Below, piece by piece: positions 33,686 to 44,879 of a stretch of 64,000 nt of DNA. Numbering within the stretch: position 1 is the stretch's first letter; every line of letters starts with the position of its first letter. The position numbers and the translations under genes were made by a program. The stretch comes from Sipunculus nudus (taxonomy: Eukaryota; Annelida; Sipuncula; Golfingiida; Sipunculidae). The stretch spans positions 37,721,027 to 37,785,026 of the forward strand of contig CM049308.1 in the NCBI GenBank assembly GCA_026874595.1. Reading direction: 5' to 3'. The notes below the pieces were generated by a model. That model did no database searches. It was not told the DNA's origin and worked only from the letters and a program-made list of their open reading frames with translations.

Positions 33686-34067
33686 TTTTTTTTTAATTTT
33701 TTTAAATTTTTTTGGTGGAGGTTACCGCCTCCATTTTTTAAATGCTTGCTTAACTAAGTCTATATACAACCGCAGAATTTCCATTCCGGTTTCGGACTCC
33801 GTGACAGGGGCTTGCACACAATGCTCTGGCGTCAACCAGGCTCGGTGATTCTCTCCTGCGGGTCCTGGGTGTGTCTCATCCCCATTGCTGGGTCATAACA
33901 CCGAGGAACCCCCGAAAGGCGCACTCGTTTGTGAGTGAAACCCGACTGTTGGGTACAGTCTCCCCATTGGGCCTGCAGAGCACCCACCCTGGGTAGGGGT
34001 GAGATTCGAACTCACGATATCCCGGCTTTGAGCCCTGTGCCCTACCCCTGAGCCACAGAAGCCGGTT
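33686..34067 (-). mobile_element. tRNA-derived SINE, copy 2 (best preserved)
   Basis: On the minus strand it starts AACCGGCTTCTGTGGCTCAG (A box TGGCTCAGGGG), then GAGTTCGAATCTCACC (B box), a body with CGAGTGCGCCTTTCGGGGG and CCCAGCAATGGGG, the tail ATGGAGGCGGTAACCTCC, and an A-rich 3' end (T-rich on plus, 33686-33713). Flanking ATT(T/C)GACATTCT at 33674-33685 and 34071-34082 is a plausible target-site duplication, as expected from LINE-assisted retroposition. Confidence 0.88.
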
Positions 34068-34082
34068 AAATTCGACATTCTG

Positions 34083-34733
34083 TCATTGTTCTTTATTCAT
34101 AACTCAAAACCTACATTCAATAAACATGGTTTAATATATCCCGAAATAAATAACTAAATATCTTTATGCATCCCAAAAAAATATAAGAGAGCACATTTGA
34201 AAAGACACAAAACAATGTACAATTCCTATGAACCTCTCTCTGAAGTCCATCATATGTATTGTCTGATAAGATTACACACCTCAAATGTCTAATTGTCTTT
34301 AAACACGTATGACACATGCAATTTATTTGGTTAAGCGGAGCAGGTAGTGTATTATTTCAACAAATATATATAATTCTAATCGAACGTCCTTTTTTATAAA
34401 TCTAAAAACAGAAATGACTCTATAAATGATTAAAAGGGCTTTGAGGGACGTGGCTGTTGTTGAAGATGTAAAATAGGATATATACCCGACAGGCGGGTAC
34501 TCATTCATGGTCAATGTAACTGAGGACGTGGTTTGATTTAATAGTGAATAGACACTAGATGTGACCAACTCCGACCTCCAAAGCGCTGAGTTTATATGTA
34601 TGCTCCTTGGAAAAAAGTAATATGGAATTTATATAATATGTTTATCATGAAGTTGTTTGACCAATTATTGGACGATAATTAATTTGCCATCAATGTTAAT
34701 ATGATAACATGCTGTGTTCGATTTTCCCAATTT
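34083..34733. other. No gene seen
   Basis: Two minus-strand frames of 66 and 81 codons (34117-34317, 34323-34568) have no recognised domain and could be chance. Confidence 0.45.
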
Positions 34734-36077
34734 TTAGCTCAGCTGACTGTAAGTCAACTGAGGTTTAGGAATGGCGCTTTGTCGGTCGTCCGTCCGGCCG
34801 TCTAGCCGTCCGGCCGTGCGGTCGTCCGTTAGCAGGGCACAAATCGTAACCGCTGGTCCTAGAAACCTCTTTGTCAACATCCAAGGAGGTCAATGAAAAA
34901 TCTCTCTGGAAACCTGAAATTAGGTCACTGCGACCTATATCCTCCGAGCCATTGGGCTTGTAAATACCCCCACCAAAATAAAAAAAAAAATTGATACAAA
35001 ACCTCAAATATCTTGATAATTAATGCATGGATTGTCATGAAACTTGCCTTGAATATTGACCATGACTAGTTTCGTCGGTTGGTGGCGCAACGTGTATTTT
35101 TTCATATTTGTATATGAATATTTTTCTATTTTTTACTAAAAATTGACAACAATCATGTCAGTTTCTCAGCTGTGATTCCATCTAGTGTCATAAAAACTCG
35201 TGTGTTTATTGATCACAAGTGGATGCCCTATAGTAATCACCTTGTCTGTCTGTTTTATCTTCTGTCTGTCTGTCTGTCCATCCGTCCATCCAAACAAATT
35301 TGTTTCCAGATGATGACTGCAGGTTGGGTTAATATATGGATTTCAACCACGACTTACAAATGGCCCACCACTAAAGAAAGACCCTGTATGATTTTTGGGT
35401 CATGAGGTCAAAGGTCAAGATCACAAGACTCACTTATTTAATAAGATTATGGCTGCATTTTAGGCAAAGCTGTTCATACCAAACTTTCCATCTTACACAT
35501 TTAGCTGACTTGCCAGTATGGGGAGAGCATAAATGAATTTGGGGTCACAAGGTCAAAGGTCAAAGTCACAGGGGCCATCTGTTTAAAAATTAGTTTCCAG
35601 ATGATAACTCCAGTTTAGTTTGACATATTGGTTTCAAATTTAACTTATATATGGCTCACAACTAAAGTAAGAACCCTGTCGATTTTGGTGTCCAAAGGTC
35701 AAGGTCTCAGGACCCATTTCTTTAAATGGAATGCGTATGCATTTCAAGCCAAACTTTTCATCACAAACCATCCATCTTCAAGATATTACTCACCTGCCGA
35801 TAGGGGAAGATTCTTTTCGATTGGGGGGCATAAGTCGGGGTCAAGGTTACAGGGCCCATCCATTCGCAAATTAGTTTATGGATGATAATTCTGCTTTGGC
35901 AAGACAGATTGGCTTCAAACTTGATTTATGAATGACCCGCCACTTCAGTTAGACAATTTTTATTTTCAGGGTCAAGAGGTCAAAGGTGAAGGTCACAGGA
36001 CCGTCATTCTGAAAAAAATTCTTCAAAATATCCTTATAGACAAATACAGCTGAGCGTTGAGACCCCTGGGTCCCTAG
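34734..36077 (+). mobile_element. Helitron-like element, third locus
   Basis: Starts TTAGCTCAGCTGACTG like 5913-7182 and ends GACCCCTGGGTCCCTAG, a hairpin followed by CTAG, the canonical Helitron 3' end, then T. Near the 5' end is a GTCC/GGCC-rich tract (34785-34830), and a second GTCT tract lies at 35262-35290. The 35280-36010 interior holds tandem-like units with AGGTCAAAGGTCA, TTAGTTTCCAGATGATAACT and GGCTCACAACTAAAG. About 1344 bp, non-coding. Confidence 0.65.
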
Positions 36078-36335
36078 TTGTTCTGTTGAATTAATAATTT
36101 TTGCTTTACCATGAGAGGGCAGTCAATCTGCTATAAATTTGTTAAAAAAAAATGTGTCAACCTTATTCTGTGTCAAATAAGACAATCTTGGAAACTGCCC
36201 CCCACCCCCACCCATATCTTCATACGGCAATTCCCTTACATCTGCAGTGCAAGTTTTATGTCCTGAAATGTCACCATCATCGGAGTTGTTCACCTTTAGA
36301 TTTAAGCATTGCCGTTTTGTAACAGATTCTACAAC

Positions 36336-36675
36336 AAGAAATCTGCATTCAAAGGAATGCAAACCTCCGCGATGTGGGGGTTCTCTATTGTGGGTTGCTG
36401 TTTCAAAACTGTGTTTGCATTCACTTATTCGGCCCATACTCCCAGGCTCATTCGCGCAAAATTGACTGTACATTTGTGAATATTCTTTGAAGACCTTCTA
36501 AATCCGGATGATGTGTCGGAATTATACCAAACTAATCGATTCTTTATTGATCCATTCCCGAAATGCCTGAACATTTCATGAGATTTTGTCCATGGCTGCT
36601 GGAGCTATGTCGCGAACAAACACAAAAAATACCCACGAACGGGGATGAACGCCTATCCTGCTGGGTTCACCGGGG
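36336..36675 (+). repeat. Dispersed repeat 'CTCCGCCAGG', copy 3
   Basis: Runs from AAGAAATCTGCATTC through TTTGCATTCACTTATTCGGCC and TTTCATGAGATTTTGTCCATG to AACGGGGATGAACGCCTAT. Opposite orientation to 9065-9390. Confidence 0.55.
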
Positions 36676-36819
36676 TAGTAATTTTACTAATTGATTGGTC
36701 GATTTTATTTTAACTAGTGCTCGTTGATAGCCCAACTATGTGTTTAGATGCTCTGGGCAGACGACCTTTCATCTTCACCTGGTGAAGTTCCTACTTTGAA
36801 AATGCTGTGTGGTGTACGA

Positions 36820-37045
36820 GGACCGTGTTTGCATTCACTTTGTTGGCCCATATTGCTAAGTTCTTTCGACCATAAGTGACTGTACATTTGAGAATACTGC
36901 TTGATGACGATCATGAATCCGGAGAAGATGTTGGATCCACACCAAAATCTGATAGATTCTTCCCTTCCCGAAATGTCCTGAAAATTTCATGAGATTCTGT
37001 TCATCAAGACGCCAGTTATGTTGTGTAAAAGCACATTAACACTAA
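36820..37045 (+). repeat. Dispersed repeat 'CTCCGCCAGG', copy 4 (partial)
   Basis: GTGTTTGCATTCACTTTG through TGACTGTACATTTGAGAAT to TTTCATGAGATTCTGTTC. A truncated neighbour of copy 3 in the same orientation. Confidence 0.55.
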
Positions 37046-38727
37046 ATCTGGTGATCGCCTACAAATTTTGTATTGCAATATATTGAGACGTGGTATCGTT
37101 TTATTCAGTGTATTTCAAACACGATATATGGCAATATTACTTACAAATACTTGGTAAAGTACTTAATTACTTGTTGTTAACAGTGCTCAAAGACACCTTT
37201 AGAATCAATATTTTCTTTAGTCCTTGCGTGTGGTAATTGACTTGATGTAGTCCGGAGTGCGGTGCTGGTACGGATACGTTTTTTGCCAACCGGACCTTAT
37301 AGCCGCGGGTACGTTAACGCATGCGACAACGTGCTGTTATGTAGAGGTGAAAGAGAGTGAAAGACCTAAAAACGCACTGACAAACGTATCTTATAGACAC
37401 ACACACACAATATCCGCATAATTATCCTCACCACACGCACCGCATCCGTACAAGTGGACACGCGGCTTTTCACACACGAACGAGAATGAACACGAACTCT
37501 GCTTGTGGAGGCCAATGAACATCTTCATAGACCAGATAAAAAGATATTAAAACATTGTACTCCACGTGACATATAACACATGAAAAGCAGTCGCGTGGTG
37601 ACATGCTTCCTACGCTATGGCTTGCTGGATTTCTTTTCAAAAGTGTAACTGCAAGGGTGTGCCCGCTTGACAATAAAATATTGGGCAGGCACGGTGCGCT
37701 AACGGCTTAAACTGTTCCAGTAAACCTACCGTTTTTATACAAGGAAGCTTTTGCGATATGCTAAAAGCTCCTGTTAGTCGAATGTCAGATTTTTTCACCA
37801 TTTTTCAAAATCATGGCAAAACTTTTTTTACTTTGCGAAAGAGCATGCATAATAATAAATGTCAGGTCTGTTGTGTATCACATTAGCCTTGGAAAGCAGG
37901 GATTTTATAAAAGACTTGACAGAGGTACTTTCTTAATTTCCGCCTCCCTTTAACACGAGAGAGACACATGTGCCTTGAATTCTTCGCTACCATTTGATGG
38001 TCACATTTTTATATAATAGTTTTTATTACAGATAAAGGAAGTGCATGGTCACATTACCAAGGCCGGTGCCTGATCCCCGTAATAAAATAGAGAATGTTTT
38101 CTAAGCCCCCCGTGCATATTGATAAGATAGATACACAGTTAACGATGGCACGCAGTATGCATAAAACAATCTGCCAGTCAGTAACTCCCACCTTTCATGG
38201 CCAACGATCTTTTTATGTTCGCCTGTTTGGCCTTTGCAACTGGTCCGAAGCTTTTATCTGCAGCCTACTCGTCCGTTCAAAATGGTATTTACTTAGAATG
38301 TATTTCCTTTAGCACAGGTGTAGATACTTACATCAGCAGTATTTTCACTTACATTTTTATTCAGTCTTGCGCATACTACATACAAATATATTTTCAAGAG
38401 AACCCATATCTTCGTGCCATATTTCAACAGATCACAATCAAATAAAAGAAGTTGTCTAAAGAAGCTGAACAACCAAAGAAATATCTAAGAAACACCTAGG
38501 ATAAATGAAAATTGTTACGCCCTCGTTCACACGGCAAACATGTCCCATCGGACCGCAATACATAATTTCATACACGTATTTTTATAGATAAACTCGACGA
38601 CAATATAAGTGCAATAATAATCATATTCTTCACAATATATACAAGAACAGACAAAATGATAGATTTGATGCATAATAAAGCTAAACGAAGTCCCTGGTAA
38701 CTTGCAACATAAATGAAATACTTAACT
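37046..38727. other. No gene seen
   Basis: No convincing gene. A short CpG-containing patch (about 37245-37470) with GGATACG and GTACGTTAACGC words is slightly reminiscent of the ACGT-rich element. Frames at 38094-38445 are unsupported. Confidence 0.45.
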
Positions 38728-39033
38728 CTAGTACATAATGTTCATGGATTCCTTGTAAACCAATACTGGAAACAGTTGACAAAAGTTCACAGCGGGTAAC
38801 GAAAGTCCATGGTAAATCCGCTGGCGAGCGTAAATAATATAACGAAGTCCACATATCCTTGGTGAGGAACCTACATGCAGCGACCTGCGACGGCCACGGA
38901 AGCAGGATCCTGGATTGAATATGACAAGCCTCAATGAATTCGCGAGCGAGTTTGCTTGTGCGTCGTTACCGGTGGGCAACACAAAGACGACCGAACACCC
39001 GGGAAGGCGCTCGTACCACAGGGAGAGATCCAC
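38728..39033 (-). CDS. Candidate ORF, unidentified
   Basis: A 101-codon minus-strand frame (GTG or upstream start) through a patch of higher GC, with LPGCSVVFVLPTGND and FNPGSCFRGRRRS. The opposite strand is also open from 38915, so the true strand is uncertain. No domain recognised. Confidence 0.2.
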   Translation of the reverse strand: MDLSLWYERLPGCSVVFVLPTGNDAQANSLANSLRLVIFNPGSCFRGRRRSLHVGSSPRICGLRYIIYARQRIYHGLSLPAVNFCQLFPVLVYKESMNIMY

Positions 39034-39628
39034 TTGGGGGACATCAGTGCTTCAATGGCTTAGTGGTTCACAACAATATAAAAAGTCGTCAATGACGCAA
39101 AACATGATTCAGCGTATGTCATATTTAGGCATCATAAAAAAAATCCTAGACTAACCAATTCTATTTTTATGAATCATTTTTTAAAGAATTAACGCCAAGT
39201 GCTATTGTGATAATCCTTCAAACTAGTAATAATAACTGAAAATTTATAATGGTATATTTATATTGCCCATTTTTCATTCATAAAGGTAATATTGAAAATG
39301 AATTAAACATTTTAGCGTTCATGTGCATCATTTATAAAATTGCATATTTTTGGATCTTTCCCTGAACCTTGGCAAAATTGTATGCATATTGTCTTGGCTT
39401 GTACAATAAAAGAAATTAATAAACCCTGGGTCTGTCTGTTTTGCATGTATTTAGCATTAATATCTGAAAGAAAAAAAATCGGCTATATATTACTTACATT
39501 CGTTGATCATTCTTTTATAAGGTTACTTTGATTGTGATCCACTTAACACCTTCGCACACATTTCCACGTTTAGTAATCCACGCTTATTCACTTAAAACTT
39601 AGGTTTTCATAAATTAATCCTTTTATAA

Positions 39629-40014
39629 CTATTGATTATGTAATTGATAATGTAAGCTGCTACCAAACATTAGAACAGCCAGGGAGCGCGTAGATTGAAT
39701 TCCTATGTTTGTAGCACAGTGCTCAATATTTGCAAATTTCCATTCATCAGTAAGATTAATTTCCCACATGACATTTCTAAGTGCAATAGTAAAAGCATCA
39801 ACATTATAAAAACCAAAGTAACCTAATCCTCTTTTTTCTTTGACGGATGGAATAAAACAGGCCCCCGTCCGAGTGATTTTAAATGAACTTTCCTAACGTT
39901 TTCAGGCCGTCTATCACATGTTCCATTAGTCCAGTCCAGTAAACAAGTAGTTCTGTCGCCAAGAGACATTAATGGATACTCCCGATCAGTAAAGAAATCC
40001 AGTACCGGACCCGT
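39629..40014 (-). pseudogene. Frameshifted coding remnant, family unknown
   Basis: Two abutting minus-strand frames read as one protein broken by a shift at an A-run (about 39835). The first (40014 to about 39827) includes FFTDREYPLMSLGDR and LLDWTNGTCDRRPENVRK. The second (to TAG at 39629) includes GLGYFGFYNVDAF, LRNVMWEINLTDEWKF and STRSLAVLMFGSS. Neither begins with a clear ATG and a TAA precedes the first. Together about 125 codons are open in an AT-rich region, with protein-like composition. It may be a mobile-element or host pseudogene. Confidence 0.45.
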
Positions 40015-40422
40015 TTAATGTATAAAGGATAATAAAATGCCACTTTACCTGAGAGAACGAGAGAATATGTGAGAAAAATGAAGGTTATTTGTAATATAGG
40101 GACAGTCTTTCATTCTTGGGTTGTGATGTATGTCTGCTTTCATGGAGACTGTAATTGTTGTTAAACAGGTATGACGTAGTCATTACTTTTAAAGATAAAG
40201 TTGTTTTCATTGATTGTGGAAGATCGAGAATAATTTATTGAAAGGACAAACGACTCGAATGATTACTTTAAAAGGACCAGCTAAGATTTATAACCCACTA
40301 ATGATGGTCAGCTGTTTAGATAAACGGAGATATATTCAATTTATATTTATGAATATTGTTAAAGTGAGTATTCAATCTACTTGAAAAATAACTTTATTTA
40401 CTATTGCATTGGTATATGTAAG

Positions 40423-40423
<1 letters not shown>

Positions 40424-40472
<49 letters not shown>
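40424..40472. repeat. (AC)n(AT)n compound microsatellite
   Basis: ACACACAC followed by alternating AT, adjacent to the Penelope-like fragment. Confidence 0.95.
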
Positions 40473-40477
<5 letters not shown>

Positions 40478-40589
40478 ACTAATCTACGGGTCTCCTGCAA
40501 TAAACAACTACTAGAGTGCTCTATGGTATTACACCCGAGCTTTAAAATTATACAAACATAGAGAAATAAGGTTTCTTCAGACTTTTAAC

Positions 40590-40629
40590 GACTACGTAGT
40601 TTCGTGCAACATGTTGTAACACTCATCAG
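40590..40629 (-). ncRNA. Hammerhead ribozyme motif, minus strand
   Basis: On the minus strand CTGATGA (40629-40623) is followed by a 19-nt stem II (GTG...CAC, with one U-U mismatch), then GAAAC (40603-40599) and the self-complementary stem III ACTACGTAGT ending in the cleavage triplet GTC (40592-40590). All conserved core bases are present. The 4-bp stem III with minimal loop matches the short-stem type I hammerheads of Penelope-like elements. Stem I pairing is weak here. Confidence 0.7.
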
Positions 40630-40789
40630 GTATGACTGATTGTAATGGACTTGTTTATACCAGTACATATTTGAGAAGTTATTATGTTTTATGGTCAGTC
40701 CTTGATTACATAGTTGGTTTTGCCGGTATAATTAGGTTGTTTGAGCTCTTAATCTGCTTACGAACGTCCGAGGACAGCTGTTTCTAGAA

Positions 40790-41176
40790 TTGGCAGTTTG
40801 TTTCTGGGAACTTACTGTTTTCAATCAGGAAAACCATGGATTAGCCCCGGACTGTTTGGCGGCTTATAAGCTCTCCCATTCTACATGGTTTATCCCTGTT
40901 TATTACTCAAAGCCCTCATGGACCACTTACATGTTTTCCGGTATTTCAGATTCTTATCTTACGTCAGAATCAACATATTTACTTTTTTCACATAATGATC
41001 TCAACTACAGAGTAGTAATAATAGTGATCGCCATTAATACAGCTTCGTTCCTTTTATTTAAGAACCATTCCTTTAAGATAATGCTGGTCAGGGAAATGCT
41101 TTTGCTAACACACAACCTGACACACATGGATTCCGACAACTATAGTGCAATAACAATATGCGCTTTTGCTCCCTAA
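40790..41176 (+). CDS. ORF between the inverted arms, unidentified
   Basis: A 128-codon open frame (TTG as first codon) with a hydrophobic stretch VVIIVIAINTASFLLF. It lies wholly between the inverted arms. No similarity to Penelope reverse transcriptase or other families was recognised. It may be captured sequence or chance. Confidence 0.2.
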   Translation: MAVCFWELTVFNQENHGLAPDCLAAYKLSHSTWFIPVYYSKPSWTTYMFSGISDSYLTSESTYLLFSHNDLNYRVVIIVIAINTASFLLFKNHSFKIMLVREMLLLTHNLTHMDSDNYSAITICAFAP

Positions 41177-41357
41177 CCCATCCATTGTTGCTTTTAAGAC
41201 CGTAGCATTGTTCTCGACACCTTAATGAATCCACCTGACGCTTGCACACACCTTGTACTTTGTCGTTCAATAATAATTAGCAAACGTACCGAATAACCTA
41301 TAACCAATTATGTAATCAAGGTTTGACCATAAAACATAGTAACTTCTCAATTATGAC

Positions 41358-41397
41358 CTGATGAGTGCAACATAATGTTGTACGAAACCACGTAGTC
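41358..41397 (+). ncRNA. Hammerhead ribozyme motif, plus strand
   Basis: CTGATGA (41358-41364), stem II GTGCAACA...TGTTGTAC (41365-41383, 7-8 bp with a short loop), GAAAC (41384-41388), stem III ACCACGTAGT and cleavage triplet GTC (41395-41397). The core is intact. Stem I cannot be folded convincingly, so activity is uncertain. It mirrors the minus-strand motif in the opposite arm. Confidence 0.72.
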
Positions 41398-41445
41398 GGA
41401 AAAAGTCAGACGAAACTTGATTCATATATATTTGTGTATTTGTAG

Positions 41446-42012
41446 AGAAGAAAAAGAGCGAGAAATGTCATTTGGTTCAACCCACCATATAGCGCAAATG
41501 GAAAAACAAACATAAGAAAAAAAGTTCCTGCAACTTCTAGATAAGTGTTTTACCCCGGTTCTGGTTGATATGGCTTCTTTGTATATGGATACATACTCGT
41601 TTGGGTTCAATTTGGTAAAATACTACCATAGATTATAAAAGAAAACGACCATCGATATAACATTAATTGTCACACTACTTTCAGGCACCATTTAGGCTTC
41701 TGACGTCGGGTGTATTTACATCTTGCATGGTGTGCCGCACTGTAAAGCTTGATTAGGATGGAAGTATTTTCTGAAATACTGAGTCGCGTATTCACAACGT
41801 ATTTGTCTGAAGGGTAAAACATCAAATAAAGCAAAAAATAGGTTCTCCTTAAACGTGAGAACTAATTGAGCATTATGCCAGAAGCGTAAGTAAATAAGTT
41901 TCTGTGTTTTCGGCCGTAAAAAGTTCATACCGGCTCTTTCTGATAACTCTACACTGAAACCACAGTACATGGATACAGGTTATGAATATTTTCATGTATA
42001 ACAAGGGAATGT
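41446..42012. other. No gene seen
   Basis: No recognisable feature. Confidence 0.5.
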
Positions 42013-42340
42013 TAACCGGCGTCCGTGGTACTTGGGTAGAGTACAGGGCTAAAAGCCAGCACATCGTCAGTTCAAATCTCCACCGAGGCGTTGAGATTTT
42101 TCACGGTCGGTCCAAAACCAGGGTGACCGCCTTGCGGGCTCGATGGGGACACTGTGCCCAACAGTTTTGCTTTACGAATTAACGTGTGCGCCTTTCGGGG
42201 GTCCCTCGATATTATGACCCAGCAATGGGGAGGACACATTTCCAGGACCCGCAGGAGGTACATCGAGCCTTGCTAACGCCAGGATTTTCACGTGCCAGCC
42301 CCAGCGTTCAAATATGGAGGCGGTTATCTCCACAAAAATA
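42013..42340 (+). mobile_element. tRNA-derived SINE, copy 3
   Basis: Begins AACCGGCGTCCGTGG, with a B-box-like CAGTTCAAATCTCC near 42070, body GTGCGCCTTTCGGGGG and GACCCAGCAATGGGGAGG, tail AATATGGAGGCGGTTATC and an A-rich end. GAATGTT occurs directly before the head and again at about 42360 after the A-rich tail, a possible target duplication. The only near-full copy on the plus strand. Confidence 0.85.
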
Positions 42341-43970
42341 TCTTAAAAAATAACCAAACGAATGTTTTGATGATCAGAATCCGCTTAAACTGTATACCTA
42401 AAATTCATGTATATATGATTCAAAATTTGAATCCCCCTTTGGGCCCTCCTCAACTGTCACTTGCCTTAGTCTCCCGGATGAAGGTATCCATTAGGAATCT
42501 TACAAAAACGAAAACATGCTTTCTTTAATTTTATACAACTGTAATGGTCCACAACTGATACATTACATAAACCTTAAAACAGTAGAGATTCTAATTATAA
42601 CCGCTCTCCAAAACATCAACAGTTTTATTCAGTAAGCAAAATTTAATGTTGCAGTTGATATCTACATTACTGCTGTTCGGGCCAAAAAAACCTGCTTCAC
42701 ATTCAAATGGTCTATGCATGAGGTAATCTCGTCAGCTGAGCTTCATAACCCACGGGTCACACGAGAACTTAGTAAGAACTTGTAAAGCTCAAAAGGTGTT
42801 CTGATTCACATCCTATAGTCGTCTCCGAAGGTTTTCGATTCATCCCAGCTAACATCTAATCTGTGGTCATACAGGGAAAGATGTTTTGTAATTTAGACAG
42901 AGCTGGCATTGTTTCTCCGCCAGGATTAGGTAATCATTGTCTTCACGGGGCTTCTGTAAATCACAACAAATACAACGCAGCAACCGGCATAAACCAAGAT
43001 TGTTCGCGGATAAAAAGAACCTTTGTTCAATACAGACGATGTCCTGTAATACGTTCGCTTCTTGTTGCACGGATATAAGTCCTCAATGTCATCTGAAGGA
43101 CGAGCAAAACAAGTAAACGTCAGATTGAAACGTTAAAGCAATTAAGTATAACTGGGCCTCCGTTTTAATACGGATAACGCAGCGCCTGACTAATATTACT
43201 CCATGGGGAGAAGTCCTGTAGCCGAACACCCTACAGTTATGACCGTCTGTGGCATGAAATATGAGTAGATTTTAAACAGATATAAAATTTAACGTTTGAA
43301 ATTTGTTGTTTTTCGGCTTATATAAGGAAATTATCAGGATGCAAATACTTTCGTCAGTTTGGACAACGCTTCCTGGCCTATAGGTACGCTGTCATGTGAG
43401 TGTATTTCTAACAACACCTACCATGAGAGAGAGAGCCCGATATTACTCTGCATTATATAAATCACTCTGCACGTTTGTTGAATTTTCGCCCATCTGAATA
43501 CACACGTCTCGCACGGATACTGGACCTCTTGAAGCCAAATTGAAAGCGACATTAGAAAGACTAGTTACCCTAGAGATAGTTTCCATAGAGAAGAGTTTTA
43601 GTCTTTTGTCTGTGAGTTCACATATATTATTAAGTGCTAATTAATCACTTGTGGCCTAATGTTAAGATATCAGGCTGTTCACCACGAAATTGATACAGTA
43701 AAGAATGGGATGGATGGTCGTTGCAGTACATGGACCGTATGACTGTTGTGAGAACTCGAGGATTCCAGTCCAATAGAAATGCCAACTCATTTGTGTATTC
43801 ACGGAGAGTGGGAATAAGTGTTAACACCAACACATCACTTCGTCACTGTCCGACGAGTGTTCTTGGCCTGAATGATTCGTTCCTCACAAGCGTGTCAAAA
43901 GGTTTAAAGATCCGTCATTCCTTCAGACCAAAGCCGGAGGTGGCAAGTCGGATACGGGTAAGGACTAACA
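42341..43970. other. No gene; Helitron-end-like fragment
   Basis: GTCAGCTGAGCTTCATAACC followed by CACGGGTCAC (42733-42764) resembles the 3' end of the Helitron-like family. Overlapping short ORFs on both strands at 42863-43078 and 43645-43900 have no recognised domain. Confidence 0.4.
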
Positions 43971-44122
43971 GAGGAGGATCCGGAACACCTCTTTGTCATC
44001 CGAAGCAACCTTTTTTTAAGAGTTTTATACAATTTTTTTCGGCCTGGATCCCCCTTTTCCGGAACTTGGTCCCCTTTGGATGGACCCCCTTTTTCCTAAA
44101 TCCTGGATCCGCCCCTGGCTTA
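43971..44122. mobile_element. GGATCC-family MITE-like fragment
   Basis: Starts GAGGAGGATCCGGAA and ends AATCCTGGATCCGCCCCTGG with internal GGATCCCCC and GGACCCCC phrases, related to 3861-4091. Frames through it are by-products. Confidence 0.5.
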
Positions 44123-44879
44123 AACATAACATGTCGCATGTCACATGTGGAAATTAAGGTTATACCGCTGAATGATGTTGGCACGCGGGGTAAATCAGTC
44201 AGCAGATGCAAGGCTGAGATTTGCTTGTTCATGACCATTATTTGAAACGTTTGGTAGGGAGCAGGTGGTCGTTATCCGTAATAATTATATACGGTATAGC
44301 ATAATTCCACAGGATAAGGAAATCAACAGATAATGATTAATTGAACACTGTACTTCGTAACTGGTTAATTACCTAGGTTGGATAATACACTACAAAAAGC
44401 AAACATACATGTTGTTATATGTAAATATATAGTTGCAGAATAAGGCTTGCAGCCCTAAACAGTATGCATGTACATGTACTAAGTCTATGTACAAGTACAT
44501 GTACTATGTTGTAGCTTCCGAACAGAGGTGGCCAAAACACATTTCAGAACACTAGCATAAAAATGAGTTGGCTCATTGTACATAACATGGTTTCTTTGAA
44601 CAAGATTTTCGTCTACTTCAAAGAGGCAAAACATCTTTTATATATTAGACAATTATGTTAACGCCAAATTCCGTTGTCAAAATCTTTGAACGACCAGGTG
44701 ACTCTTGTTATTAATTCAGTGTCAGTATTTTAAAATCTAAACTGAGATGTTTCCTTTCCCATCACCTCTTTGACCATTGTACGTATAATGCATGAGACTT
44801 TGGTTAGCTTAACGTTAACGGGTTTACATTTTTTTTACTATTTATTAACCTCTGGCAAACTTCTTTTTGTGTTGGCACG

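Larger units (their letters stand above)
40483..41445. mobile_element. Penelope-like element fragment with inverted arms
   Basis: Left (about 40555-40740) and right (about 41270-41440) arms are inverted copies. ATGTTTTATGGTCA and CCTTGATTACATA on the left reappear as reverse complement on the right (TATGTAATCAAGG, TGACCATAAAACATAG). Each arm carries a hammerhead-type motif. Hammerhead ribozymes in the terminal (pLTR) repeats are an established property of Penelope-like elements. No reverse transcriptase or GIY-YIG frame remains. The left end shares a tail segment with 17343-17408, and both sit beside (TA)n. Confidence 0.6.

Noticed and set aside
39736-39760. CTGATGA on the minus strand near 39745 followed by GGAAA
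   Set aside because: Only a few bases separate the motifs, leaving no room for stem II, and it lies in a protein-like frame.
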